A stretch of 64,000 nt of DNA from Spiroplasma endosymbiont of Poecilobothrus nobilitatus (GTDB lineage Bacteria > Bacillota_I > Bacilli_A > Mycoplasmatales > Mycoplasmataceae), in contig NZ_OZ034915.1 in NCBI RefSeq assembly GCF_964030655.1, positions 868,001-932,000 on the forward strand, in the 5' to 3' direction. The notes under the pieces are model-generated. The model ran no database searches. It worked only from the letters and a program-made list of their open reading frames with translations, and was not told the origin of the DNA. The translations under genes were made by a program, and so were the position numbers. This document shows positions 32,368 to 44,922 of this stretch, in pieces. How positions within the stretch are numbered: position 1 is the first letter of the stretch; each line of letters begins with the position of its first letter.

Positions 32368-32736
32368 ATGAAACAAGATAAAACAACTTGATTAAAGGGT
32401 GACTTACCTTGAAATTGATTTAAAAAAGACCCTATTCCAACTTATAATTGAACTCATAAAGATATTAGAGATTGAGAAAGAAAATATAAAATTCGTAGTT
32501 GAATAGTTAGTTTTTATACATTAATATTTTTAGCATTAAATTGTTGATTGAAATATGGAATGATTAATGCAATTAAAGATGATATTAATTGGTATAATTA
32601 TGGACAATATTGAGGTAATGGCATTGCAATATTATTAACACCTTTATTTACTCATAGAATTCAAGGTATGTTTGTAGCCAGTAGTAAACCCAAAGTAGAT
32701 ATGAAAATTGATATTCCACGATTAAAAAATATCTAA
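32368..32736 (+). CDS. Small phage membrane protein (holin candidate)
   Basis: 122 residues, Trp-rich (all TGA), with two hydrophobic segments (WIVSFYTLIFLALNCWL; GNGIAILLTPLF) and a basic end. Position at the end of the structural block would fit release or host-membrane functions. A classical lysin would not be needed in a wall-less host, so holin is a guess. Confidence 0.55.
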
Positions 32737-32737
32737 A

Positions 32738-32950
32738 ATGGGATTAGTATTTACAATATTACCTTTAATTACTTTAATAATTTCTTTAATTATTATTTGA
32801 ATTGATAAATCAAAATGAAAAAAAGACCATTTAAGACATTGTTTAGATTGTCGAATTAATCCGCGTGTTATTCAACCAAGAATAGCAAAAAAATGAAATA
32901 GATTAGATGGTATAACAGAAGAAAATAACAAGGAATTAAATTTAAAATAA
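32738..32950 (+). CDS. Small single-pass membrane protein
   Basis: 70 residues: MGLVFTILPLITLIISLIII, one transmembrane helix, then a basic tail with a CLDC pair. Starts 1 bp after the previous stop. Confidence 0.55.
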
Positions 32951-32966
32951 ACTATATATAGGGGGG

Positions 32967-33365
32967 GTGGTTGATATTTTTGGGTGGTTATATAGTTTAA
33001 TTTATAAATTATTTTGTTCTGAAAAAATGGATGGCCACTGTTTTAGTAAGGATAAGAAGGGAAATAAAAAAATGTTAAATGATACATTAATGATTACTTT
33101 ACTTGTTTTAGCAGGTGCTGGTGGAATGGGTGGTAGTATTGGTATTCTAGGATTATCTGCTAAAAAAATTAAAAAATATAAATCAGAAATTAGAGAATTA
33201 AGAACTGCTGTTATTGCTCATGAAAAACATTTATGAGGACCCGATTATGCAACAGAATTAGCATTAAAAACAGGTCAAATTAAAAATGTTAAAAAAAAAG
33301 TTAAAGTAAATGATAAAAAACAATCACAAAAAGACGCTATTAGAAAACTAACAAATAGTATTTAA
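32967..33365 (+). CDS. Small membrane protein with glycine-rich helix
   Basis: 132 residues from GTG at 32967 behind a run of G; an internal ATG at 33072 is a second candidate start. Contains LMITLLVLAGAGGMGGSIGI, then a charged coiled-coil end (KKYKSEIRELRTAV; KNVKKKVKVNDKK). Last gene of the plus-strand phage block. Confidence 0.5.
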
Positions 33366-33395
33366 AAAAATAACCACAATTAAGGTTATTTTTTA
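33365..33395. terminator. Bidirectional terminator between late and early phage blocks
   Basis: AAAAAATAACC, loop of 8, GGTTATTTTTT: a symmetric stem with A and T tails serving both converging transcripts. Confidence 0.75.
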
Positions 33396-33574
33396 TTTGT
33401 TTTTAATATAATTAAATTCTTTTCGCCATATGTTTTAATTAAATACTCTCAATTTCATAGTGAATTTAAATCTACATCTTTGGGATCAATACCAGTTATA
33501 TATTCATCAAGCGGAGTTTTACAAGGTCGATTACCTTGTTCTGAACGATAACATAAAATATAATTATTACTCAT
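33386..33574 (-). CDS. Small phage early protein
   Basis: 62 residues, MSNNYILCYRSEQGNRPCKT, last in the minus-strand early operon, its stop lying within the terminator stem. Unknown. Confidence 0.5.
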
Positions 33575-33620
33575 TTTTGTCATCTCCTTTATTATTTACA
33601 ATATAATAATTAATAAGATA

Positions 33621-33755
33621 TTATATTTTTTGAGAATAAGTATCAAAATTTAATTCATTTCAAACTTGTTATTCATTTTCATTTAAGTAAATATTAACAT
33701 TCCGAATTTTAAAAGAATAATATTTTCCTGTTTTTTGATTATATGATTGCTTCAT
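33621..33755 (-). pseudogene. Tiny phage early gene, nonsense at codon 29
   Basis: 44 codons, MKQSYNQKTGKYYSFKIRN; TAA at 33669-33671 (LNENE-stop-QVWNELN), then open to the natural stop. Too small for assignment. Confidence 0.4.
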
Positions 33756-33759
33756 AATA

Positions 33760-34224
33760 TTACCTCTCATAATTAGCAATAATAATTGCATCTCGTAAAT
33801 GATTACTTATTTTTTCATTATTATATTTTCAACCTTTACCATATTGATAAGTTAAATTAACATCTTTTTCAAATTCTCATAAACAACTATCATTATATTT
33901 ACTTAAATTTTCAATATTCTTAACAACTGATTTAGTATGTTTTGGTGATACTCAGTTAATATTGCTTACTTTCTTTGTATTGTATTTAACTGCTCCAATT
34001 ACTTTTAATAAATCATCTCTATCTTTACTAGCATTAGCAGCTGTATATAAACAATCTTCAATATTAATAATTGCATCTAATCTTAAAGCATCTAAAATAA
34101 TATCGGTTTGTGTAATTCAGTTATTATTTTTATATTCATATTTATCAATTAATTTATTGTAATTAATTAATGAAATAGCTGTAGTACCAGTTCCTGATGG
34201 GACAATACCTATTTTTATGCTCAT
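33760..34224 (-). CDS. RuvC-like Holliday-junction resolvase with altered first catalytic site
   Basis: 154 residues. The pattern follows RuvC-type RNase-H folds: MSIKIGIVPSGTGTTAIS (first strand), DAIINIEDCLYTAA (second acidic site), and ISNHLRDAIIIANYE (C-terminal H..DA). In active enzymes the first strand reads G-I-D-P; here it is G-I-V-P, so the leading Asp is missing and nuclease activity is doubtful. Start overlaps the recT end. Branched-DNA cleavage after replication would be the ancestral role. Confidence 0.6.
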
Positions 34225-35134
34225 TCAAAAGCATCTTCACTATTAACTGGTACTACATTTGATATATCTTCTTCTTTAACCACATTGTCATTAGTTTCTA
34301 CTATTTCTTCATTATATATGATATTATTAATTATTTATATTATTTGATAAGGTTTTGTCGCTCATTTGCCCCTGATTTTTACCAACATTGCCATCATTAT
34401 CAATATAAATCTTTTCATCATTAGTTGTAATAACTGCTTGGTCTGATTTATATGCTTGTTGTAATTCAACAGACATAATACCTCATTTTCTTAATAATGA
34501 TGTTAATACAGTTTTTAATGCCATTTCATCAAAACTAGCAATATAAAATGATTTATTTTTAGCATAAGTTTTAGAGTATTTCATAAAATGATTTTCCATT
34601 TGTTCTTTTGTCATATATAATGTTTTTTCAAAACCATTAACCATTTTAAAATATGCTACATAACCAATAATTGATAATTTTTCTCTTTCATCTTCATTTT
34701 GTATTCAATTAAAACTAGTTCCTTTTAATCGATCATAATTTACTAATTCACCAGTTCTAACATCTGATACTGACATATCTAAATATTGACCACTTCTTTG
34801 TGCTAATTGAATATAACTTTTATAACCCATTTGAAATTGAGCTTGATTAATTCATTCTTGTATTTCGCGACCATTAATATTTTTTGTTATTTTAGTTTTA
34901 TATGGAACAACATAAGCATAACCAAATTATCTTTCCATAGGTAAAGTTTAATAAAACACCTTGATAACAAGCAGTCATTATAGTTTTTGGGTCTGCTTTT
35001 TGTAATAATTCATTACTATTTGATATTGCTACAATATTACTTTTAAATATTGCAATTTCATTTTCATTTGAAAATTTACTTTTTATTCAATCATTTGCCT
35101 TATCTGTTCTTAAAAATTCTACTATATTTGCCAT
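34215..35134 (-). pseudogene. recT: RecT-type single-strand annealing recombinase, multiply disrupted
   Basis: Start MANIVEFLRTDKANDW; characteristic RecT sequence PKTIMTACYQGVLL, FGYAYVVPYKTK, WINQAQFQMGYKSYIQLAQRSGQY, SVSDVRTGELVNYD and AVITTNDE. Lesions: extra T near 34948 (LLN then LPMER), TAA just after (before FGYAY), and a shift near 34330 that separates the acidic tail (NEEIVETNDNVV ... DAFEWA). Phage recombination function is therefore lost. Confidence 0.8.
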
Positions 35135-35135
35135 A

Positions 35136-35837
35136 TTATTTTTCTCCTTTATTTATTTTAAAATTAATACCTTTAATATCAATTAAATTAATATCTTTAT
35201 TACTATCTCATTGTTCTTTAATTTCATTTTTAACAATTTGTTCATCAACAATTAAATAGTTTTTAATAAGATTAATAAGTTCTAATTTATCAGTATTTTT
35301 TAAAAAATCATCATTAATACCAATAACTTCAATATCTTTAATTAATAATTTATCTTTACGAAAATTACTAGTAATAATTTTTAATTCTTGCTCTTGTTTT
35401 GCTACACTTTTAATTTCTAAAAATTGTTCTTTTTTATGAGTTTCAATAATTTCATTTTGTTTTTGAAATTGAATATTAATTACACTATTTTTTAAAGAAT
35501 CATGATTATTCTTAATATTATTTTCTAAATTTAAAATATCTTTTCTAATAAAATTTAATTCATCTTTAAAAATTTTTATTAATTCTAATGGTTCTCTAAA
35601 AACATAATCAATTTTTGAAACTATTAATTTTAAATCTTTTAGTGATTGTGATTTATATTCTCCATTTATTAATAAATCTTGTTGTCAATATATAAATTCT
35701 GCTAATTCTTGCCCATTTTCATCAATTCATTTTTTAATTGTTAATGCTTTTAAACTTAATTATTTAAAATCATTTCCTTTTAAATAAAACGGATAAGTAA
35801 TATTTTTAACTTCATTATTTAACTTTAAATCTGTCAT
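35136..35837 (-). pseudogene. Phage early protein upstream of recT (DUF1351-like), nonsense at codon 26
   Basis: 233 codons, MTDLKLNNEVKNITYPFYL, mostly long coiled coil (LNFIRKDILNLENNIKNN; KEQFLEIKSVAKQEQELK). TAA at codon 26 (GNDFK-stop-LSLKAL, probably from Tyr). The place next to recT and the helical make-up resemble DUF1351 proteins of other phages; that link is a guess. Confidence 0.45.
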
Positions 35838-35839
35838 AA

Positions 35840-35977
35840 TTAAATTTCCTCCAAATTCTTTTCCATAATTAATGTATCAATATACTCATAAGCACTATCT
35901 TCTGAATGACATTCTTCAAGTGCTTCATTAAATAATTCTTCTTTGGTATAAACATTGCCATCTTCATCTTTTCACAT
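35840..35977 (-). CDS. Small acidic phage protein
   Basis: 45 residues, MWKDEDGNVYTKEELFNEAL, 2 bp upstream of the DUF1351-like gene. Unknown. Confidence 0.45.
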
Positions 35978-35978
35978 A

Positions 35979-36119
35979 TTATTCACATCCTTGTCATTTA
36001 ATATTTTCGTCTTCTAAATCAATAATAGTTGTTTTACAATAATTTAAATTTTCAGAATAAATTCTTGCTTCATCAAATGTATAAAAATATATAGTATTTA
36101 AGCTATATTTATCTTTCAT
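35979..36119 (-). CDS. Small phage early protein
   Basis: 46 residues, MKDKYSLNTIYFYTFDEAR, first surviving gene of the early operon; its stop is 1 bp before the next start. IS3 copy D lies 11 bp upstream, so the early promoter has been lost or replaced. Confidence 0.45.
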
Positions 36120-36130
36120 TACTAATAAAT

Positions 36131-37354
36131 TGGAATGGCAACACTTTTTAGGACACTTTTTATATAGACATTTGTTTTTTAAAAGTAACTGGAGATAAAA
36201 AATTTAAACTGCCATGAATTCGAATATTGTTATATCAATGCACAAAATCAAAAAGTTCGTATTTTAATTGTGTTAAATTTTTAAATTTTTTACCCTTAAT
36301 AAATTCAGTTTTAAAAGTTTTGTAAGTTGTTTCAGCCACAGCATTTATCATAAGGGCAGCCTTTATTGCTTAATGATCTTTTAATATTAAAAGTTATTAA
36401 AATTTCATCAATGATTTTATTTTTAAACTCATTACCACGATCAGTATGAAATAGAGTTATTTGATTTAATGGTCGTGTTATTTTATGAAAAGCTTGTTGG
36501 ACCAGTTCGGCTGTTTTATTCGACCCAGCACTATAACCAATTATTTCGCGATTAAACAAGTCAATTAATAAACAAATATAATGTCATTTAGCGCCAACTT
36601 GAACATATGTTAAATCACTAACAATAACTTCATTAGGTTTTTTGTTGTTAAAATTGACGATTTAAAATATTATTAATTTGGTCATTATTGACTGTTGTTT
36701 TATGATTATGATATTTTAATTTGGTGTATTTAGAAACAAAATTATTTTTGATCATAAAGAATCTGATTTTTCGCCGCAATAAGATGATATCTTTTCTGTT
36801 TAAAATAACTTTAATTTTGCGAGCCCCATAAATTTTGCGACTTTTATTAAAGGCACTGATAATTTCTTGTTAATAATTATTAACTTGCTTGTTAATACAT
36901 TTATTAGTTTGATAATAATACGTTGATTTTGATAAACCCAAAATCTTACATATTTTCCTAACTGAATATTTATTTTTGTTGTTATTAATTATTGTTATTT
37001 TTTGGCCATTATCAGTGCGGCTTGCTTTAAAATGTCATTTTCCATTTTCAAGTCTTTAAGTTCTTTTCGTAAAGTTATTATTTCATTTTCTTCTAGTGTG
37101 CGATTATCTTTTGCTTTAAATGAACCAGAATTATTATAATTTTTAACTCAACTATAAATAGTTGGTTTTGGTAAATTATATTCTTGCCCTAGATTAATAA
37201 TACTTTTACCATTTTTATATAGCATGACAATTTGTTTTTTAAATTCTTCAGAGTATGAAGTTTTATTTCCCATTTTTATATTCCTTCTTTCTTAATAATT
37301 TTATCTAATTTTGAAGTCTATATAATTATGGTCCTAATAATTGGAGCCTATCCA
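36131..37354 (-). mobile_element. IS3-I copy D, at the prophage/glpF junction
   Basis: 1224 bp, TGGAATGGCAAC to GAGCCTATCCA. No matching flanks (AAT on the left, TAC on the right). With phage DNA on one side and a beheaded glpF on the other, this marks a recombination or deletion junction rather than a simple insertion. Confidence 0.82.
36160..37273 (-). pseudogene. IS3-I copy D transposase, inactivated
   Basis: OrfA looks open; OrfB has an inserted T (CATTTATC, after NKGCPYD), an inserted A (near NRQFNNKK) and a TAA in the NNYEQEI region, so no full transposase is made. Confidence 0.78.
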
Positions 37355-37880
37355 TACCATTGCAATGGTTGTTCAACAAACTTTTTTTATTACTAATGGT
37401 TGATTCTTATTACCTGTTTTGTTATTAGAACAAATTGTCGGAGCAATCATTGGTCAAATTATTGTTGATGTATTTTATTGAAAACATATTAAAGATACAG
37501 TAACTGATAATCCCGACTTTATTCTTGCAATTCATGCGAAAGGCCCAACTTATCATAACCCATTTTTTAATTTTTTTGCAGAATTTATTGGAACTTTTGT
37601 CTTAATTGCCACAATATTAACAATTGGAAAATATAGTAGTGGTAATTTAGGAGCATGAACACCACTTTTTGTTGGTTTAACAGTTTTTGGAATTGGTCTA
37701 TCATTAGGGGGAACAACTGGTTATACAATTAATCCAGTGCGTGATTTAATTCCATGAATTATTCATTTTGTATTACCGCTTAAAAACAAAGGGACATCAG
37801 ATTGAAGTTATAGTTGAATTCCAGTTATTGCTCCAATCATAGCAGGAATTGTAACTAGCGGAATCTTTTTATTATTTTAG
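37355..37880 (+). pseudogene. glpF: Glycerol uptake facilitator, 5' end lost
   Basis: Aquaglyceroporin remnant of 174 codons starting at the IS edge (TIAMVVQQTFFITNGW). Surviving helices include NFFAEFIGTFVLIATIL and the second NPA-type loop as [14 protein letters not shown]. The first NPA loop and the start are missing. It is followed by glpO (30 bp) and glpK, the usual glycerol import and oxidation operon. Confidence 0.85.
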
Positions 37881-39167
37881 TATTATTTAATGGAAAGGAT
37901 ACCTCTTATTATGGTAAATAAACCAACTTATGATGTTTTTGGTATCATTGGTGGTGGTGTCATTGGAGCTGCGATTAGTCGCGAATTAAGTCGTTATCAA
38001 TTAAAAACCATTACCATTGAAAAAAATAAAAAGGTAGCAATGGAAACATCAGCTGGAAATTCTGGAGTCATTCACGGTGGTTTTTATCCAACTCCGGGAA
38101 AATTAACAGCAAAATTAAATATTGAAGGACACAAACTTTATCAAACTATTTTTAAGGAATTAAATATTCCTCATCAACAAGTTAATTCATTAGTAATTGC
38201 CTTTACTGTGGAGGAACAAGCACACTTACAAATGCTATATGAGCGAGGAATAACGAATCATGTTAATCCAAAAGATTTACGCATAATCGGGCAAGCAGAA
38301 GTTAGAGCATTAGAATCAAATATTAGTAATGAAGTTCTTAGTTCTTTACTATGTACTTCATTTTGAGTTGTTGATCCGGTTATTTTAACGAAAAGTTTTT
38401 TTCAAATAGCATTAAAAATCATCAAGAATTAGTGTTAGAACATCTTGTTACAAATATTAAATATCATCCAGAACAAAGTCTCTTTGAAGTTACAACTTTA
38501 CATCATAATCAAGCAATAACTTATTTTGCAAAATAATTAATTAATGCTGCTGGACACTATTGTGATATTTTATCAGCCCAAGCAGGTTATCCTGATTATG
38601 AATTAGTAACAAAACGAGGAGAATACCGTGTTTTGAAAAAAAGTGAAGGAAATATATTTAATAATATCATCTTTATGGTTCCAACTATTCATGGAAAAGG
38701 GGTCATTATTGCACCAATGTTAGATGGCCATCTGCTAGTTTGGACAACAGCAGAAGATAATGTTCCAAAAGCAAAAACACGATTAGTAACACCTGCAATG
38801 TATGAAAAAATTAGACAAATTGGAGCTAAAATTATTCCTAACCTTAAAATGGAAAAAACTTGCCAAACCTTTGTTGGGTCGCGTTCAATTGAGCCACTTT
38901 CAAAAGATTTTTATTTAAAAGCAGCACATAATAATTCAAAATTTATTAATGTCGCTGGAACAAAATCACCTGGTTTAAGCAGTGCCCCAGCCATTGCTAA
39001 ATATATTTTTGTCATTTACTAACTGATGATGGTTGTCAGTTAGTTAAAAACCAAGATTTTTGGTAGTCGGAAAAAAGCTTAGGTTTTATAAAAATTATAA
39101 ATAAAGTAATTAAATATAAATTAAAGTAATCGCTTATTAGAACGATTTTTTTATTTGCATTATTCAT

Positions 39168-40310
39168 TTTTAATTTTGTAGAAAACTCTTGATGAAATAA
39201 AAAAAATCATCAATATGATAACTTTAAAAGAAAATTATATAAACTTTTAATATTGTTATTTAACTTTTTTATACGTTAAAATATAATACCGATGATTGTT
39301 GGTTTGGTGTTAAACCTTTATGCTGGTATTTTCATTTTCAGAGATTTAAATAATTTTGAATGTTCGTGAAACCTAAGCCTTGATAATGAATTAAGGATTC
39401 TTTAAGATTTGATTGTAATTTACTAATTTTATTTAACTTCCGATAACTAGCATCAGGATTTGTACTAGTTTTAGTTGCTAATAAAATAGAATTTGTTTGT
39501 TTTGCTACTAATAAATATAATGGTTGCATGTCAGAAATAATAATTGAATTTTCTTTGATTAATTGTTTATTAATATTTTCAATAATTCACTGTTTTTGTA
39601 ATCGTTTTGTGTTGGTTGATTTAACATAAATATTATTATTGCTATCAACAGCCATTTGAATACAACATTTAGTGTTGGTTGAAAATGAATCAAGATGAAT
39701 TTTTCTTTTATCAAATTTATCTTTAAAATTACCTTTGTGGATTTCTTTAATAAATGTTTCATCGATTTGAATTTGGCCATTTAACGTTTTAAATTTTAAT
39801 TGGGTGTTTTCTAATTGTTTTGATTTCATTATTTTTTAGCGATTATATCAAGCGGTTTTCGGTGATGTTTTAATAAAGTGGGAAATCATTTTACTAGATT
39901 GGCCTAATAATGAAATTTGAATCAATAAATTTCACTGTTCATAATTTAAATGACTTCAATACGTAAAATGATCACGAAAAGCATCAAAACTAGCACGACA
40001 TTTTTTGCATAAATATTTTTGTTTTCCTTCAGGATTATGACCATTTTTAACACAATAAAAAGATTGACAATTAGGACATTTAATACCTTTATCCCTAAAT
40101 TTTTGATCAATTTCATTTAAGCGTTTTTGTTTTTTAATTAATTCTGCTTCTTTTTTGACTTTTTCATGAAATTCTAAAAATTGATCATCTGTTAAACTAT
40201 TTATTAATTCTTCAATTATTTTTTCCATTAATTATTCACCTCTTATATTAATAATATACCTAATTTTAGGTATATTTTATAAATATCAAGAGTTTTCTAC
40301 AAAATTAAAG
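39168..40310 (-). mobile_element. IS1595-like element, copy 5 (in MITE-B)
   Basis: Full length with both ends. TTATTCAT is duplicated at 39160-39167 and 40311-40318. Confidence 0.85.
39269..40228 (-). pseudogene. IS1595-like transposase, TAA at codon 131 only
   Basis: Otherwise complete 319-codon frame; stop at 39836-39838, the same site as copies 1 and 3. Read-through there would give a full-length protein. Confidence 0.8.
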
Positions 40311-41212
40311 TTATTCATCAGATAGTATCTTTATTAAAAATGATATTATTAGTTGTTAAACCGAAAAAATATAATAAATCACAGAAAGGAAATTATAAAT
40401 ATTAACTAATTTTTAGGAAAAATAGGTTAATTTTTAATTTTAAAGATACTATCTGATGAATAATGCAAATAAAAAAATCGTTCTAATAAGCGATTACTTT
40501 AATTTATATTTAATTACTTTATTTATAATTTTTATAAAACCTAATCTTTTTTCCGACTACCAGATTTTTATCCAATTCAATTAGAAATTATTCCAACAAT
40601 TTAAAAAGGAGCAAACTATAATGTCAAAATATATTATTAGTCTTGATGAAGGAACAACAAGTTGTCGTACTCTTGTTATTAATCAGCAAGGAGAAATTAT
40701 TTCTAGCGATGCCTTAGAATTTAGTCAAATTTTCCCGAGAGCTGGTTTAGATGAACATGATGCTGTTGAAATTTGAAACTCACAACGGGCAACTTTTGTT
40801 CAATCGTTAAATAAAGAAAAAATAAGGCCAAATAAAATCGCCGGAATTGGTATTACCAATCAATGTGAAACAGTTATTATGTGAGACAAACGTTCAGGAT
40901 TTCCAATTTATAATGCCATTGTCTGACAAGTCCGTAGAACAGCCGCTTATTGTGATGAATTAATGGCTAAAGGAAAAAGTGACATAATTCAAGCAAAAAC
41001 TGGTTTAGTAATTAATCCATATTTTTCAGCAACAAAAATCAAATGAATTTTAGATAATGTTGAAGGTTCCCGCCAATTAGCAAAAAAATAACCTTTTATT
41101 TGGAACAATTGATACTTGACTAATTTGCCGCCTAACAGGAAGAAAAATTTATGTCACTGATTCAACTAATGCCAGTCGGACAATGCTATTCAATATTCAT
41201 ACTAAACAATGA

Positions 41213-41554
<342 letters not shown>

Positions 41555-41693
41555 TGACTTCGTGATCAAATTAAAATTGTTTATCATGCTAGTGAAATAG
41601 ATTGATATACTATGGATATGCTACAATTATTAGGACCATAATTATATAGACTTCAAAATTAGATAAAATTATTAAGAAAGAAGGAATATAAAA

Positions 41694-41972
41694 ATGGGAA
41701 ATAAAACTTCATACTCTGAAGAATTTAAAAAACAAATTGTCATGCTATATAAAAATGGTAAAATTGTTATTAATCTAGGGCAAGAATATAATTTACCAAA
41801 ACCAACTATTTATAGTTGAGTTAAAAATTATAATAATTCTGGTTCATTTAAAGCAAAAGACAATCGCACACTAGAAGAAAATGAAATAATAACTTTGCGA
41901 AAAGAACTTAAAGACTTGAAAATGGAAAATGACATTTTAAAGCAAGCCGCACTGATAATCGCCAAAAAATAA
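41694..41972 (+). CDS. IS3-I copy E OrfA
   Basis: 92 codons, open; variant [11 protein letters not shown] and LIIAKK. Preceded by AAGGAATATAAAA. Confidence 0.82.
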
Positions 41973-42805
41973 CAATAATTAATAACAACAAAACAAAATA
42001 TTCAGTAAGAAAAATATGTAAGATTTTGGGTTTATCAAAATCAACGTATTATTATCAAACTAATAAATGTATTAACAAGCAAGTTAATAATTATGAACAA
42101 GAAATTATCAGCGCCTTTAATAAAAGTCGCAAAATTTATGGGGCTCGCAAAATTAAAGTTATTTTAAACAGAAAAGATATCATCTTATCGCGGCGAAAAA
42201 TCAGATTCTTTATGATCAAAAATAATTTGGTTTCTAAATACACCAAATTAAAATATCATAATCATAAAACAACAGTCAATAATGACCAAATTAATAATAT
42301 TTTAAATCGTCAATTTAACAACAAAAAACCTAATGAAGTTATTGTTAGTGATTTAACATATGTTCAAGTTGGCGCTAAATGACATTATATTTGTTTATTA
42401 ATTGACTTGTTTAATCGTGAAATAATTGGTTATAGTGCTGGTCCGAATAAAACAGCCGAACTGGTCCAACAATCTTTTCATAAAATAACACGACCATTAA
42501 ATCAAATAACTCTATTTCATACTGATCGTGGTAATGAGTTTAAAAATAAAATCATTGATGAAATTTTAATAACTTTTAATATTAAAAGATCATTAAGCAA
42601 TAAAGGCCGCCCTTATGATAATGCTGTGGCTGAAACAACTTACAAAACTTTTAAAACTGAATTTATTAAGGGTAAAAAATTTAAAAATTTAACACAATTA
42701 AAATACGAACTTTTTGATTTTGTGCATTGATATAACAATATTCGAATTCATGGCATTTTAAATTATTTATCTCCAGTTACTTTTAGAAAACAAATGTCTA
42801 TATAA
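41969..42805 (+). CDS. IS3-I copy E OrfB
   Basis: About 278 codons, open through all three catalytic blocks ([24 protein letters not shown]), variant GILNYLSP near the end. With copies A and F one of three apparently intact IS3-I transposases in the window. Confidence 0.82.
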
Positions 42806-43342
42806 AAAGTGTCCTAAAAAGTGTTGCCATTCCAATAATCTTGTACAAGATGACCAACAAGTTTATGTGGTTCCTTCCTTTGCTGGGTTAGGATCACCTT
42901 ACTGAAATTCTTATTCACGTGGTGCAATTTTTGGATTAGAGCGTGGAACAAAGCGTGAACATTTAGTTAAAGCAACATTAGAATCACTTGCTTATCAATC
43001 ATATGATGTTATTACTGCCGCGGCTGAAGATTTACAACAACCAATTAAACGAATTAAAGTTGATGGTGGTGCTAGTCAAAATGAATATTTAATTCAATTT
43101 CAAGCTGATATTTCACAAGTTGAAGTAATTCGCCCTCAAAATATTGAAACAACTGCCATGGGAGCTGCTTTTATAGCCGGATTAGCTGTTGGATTCTTAA
43201 CATCACCAACAGAAATTAAAAAAATATCAGCCGTTGGAAAAAAATATCATGCTAAGTTAAAACAAGAAATTGTAGCAAAATTATTAAAATGGTGAAAAGT
43301 TGCTGTTAAGGGTACTTTAAACTGTTTAAAAGAGATTGAATA

Positions 43343-44740
<1,398 letters not shown>

Positions 44741-44773
44741 AATTTTTTACTCTCCTTCTAAGTGTATAATGTT

Positions 44774-44802
44774 ATTATATTATTTGTTCAAAAAATAGTA
44801 AA
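44774..44802 (-). promoter_or_regulatory. eno promoter
   Basis: On the minus strand: TTTACT (44802-44797), 17-bp spacer, TATAAT (44779-44774), about 34 bp before the eno start codon. Confidence 0.65.
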
Positions 44803-44851
44803 CAAAATCGGTTGAAAATCCAAGAAAAATACTACTTTTATTGTTTTTCTT

Positions 44852-44879
44852 TTGGAAAAACTAAAATATTTGCTATGAT
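44852..44879 (+). promoter_or_regulatory. Candidate trpS promoter
   Basis: TTGGAA, 16-bp spacer, TATGAT, 43 bp before the trpS ATG; weaker match than the eno one. Confidence 0.4.
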
Positions 44880-44922
44880 ATTACTAAATATGTTATTAAA
44901 TTTAGACAAGAAGGGAGAACAT

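Larger units (their letters stand above)
39062..40561. mobile_element. MITE-B, 349 bp without its IS, 121-bp inverted arms
   Basis: Starts GGTAGTCGG and ends CCGACTACC; the two arms are complementary over 121 bp with one mismatch, around a ~107-bp centre. Target duplication AGATTTTT at 39054-39061 and 40562-40569. Excision restores NQDFYPIQLE in glpO. An IS1595-like copy sits in the left arm. The end sequence and AT-rich inner part resemble MITE-A. Confidence 0.85.
37911..40604 (+). pseudogene. glpO: L-alpha-glycerophosphate oxidase, multiply disrupted
   Basis: FAD enzyme that oxidises glycerol-3-phosphate and makes hydrogen peroxide. The dinucleotide-binding start VFGIIGGGVIGAAISRELS and ETSAGNSGVIHGGFYP are clear, as is the C-terminal SPGLSSAPAIAKY. 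Lesions: frameshift near 38400 (KSFF/SNSIKNHQE), TAA at FAK-stop-LINAAG (~38536), frameshift near 39017, and MITE-B at 39062 with an IS inside. The true ending DFYPIQLEIIPTI resumes at 40561-40604. ATG at 37911 follows AAAGGA. Confidence 0.88.
41613..42834 (+). mobile_element. IS3-I copy E (in glpK)
   Basis: 1222 bp, TGGATATGCTAC to GCCATTCCA. The flanks CTA and ATA do not form a clear duplication, although the glpK sequence on the two sides is continuous by comparison with the family. Confidence 0.82.

Noticed and set aside
32368-33365. Phage lysis cassette
   Set aside because: Small membrane proteins are present but no endolysin is recognisable, and the host has no wall; kept only as a holin candidate.
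40311-40561. Small RNA or riboswitch between glpO and glpK
   Set aside because: The structure is explained by the inverted arms of MITE-B with a target duplication.
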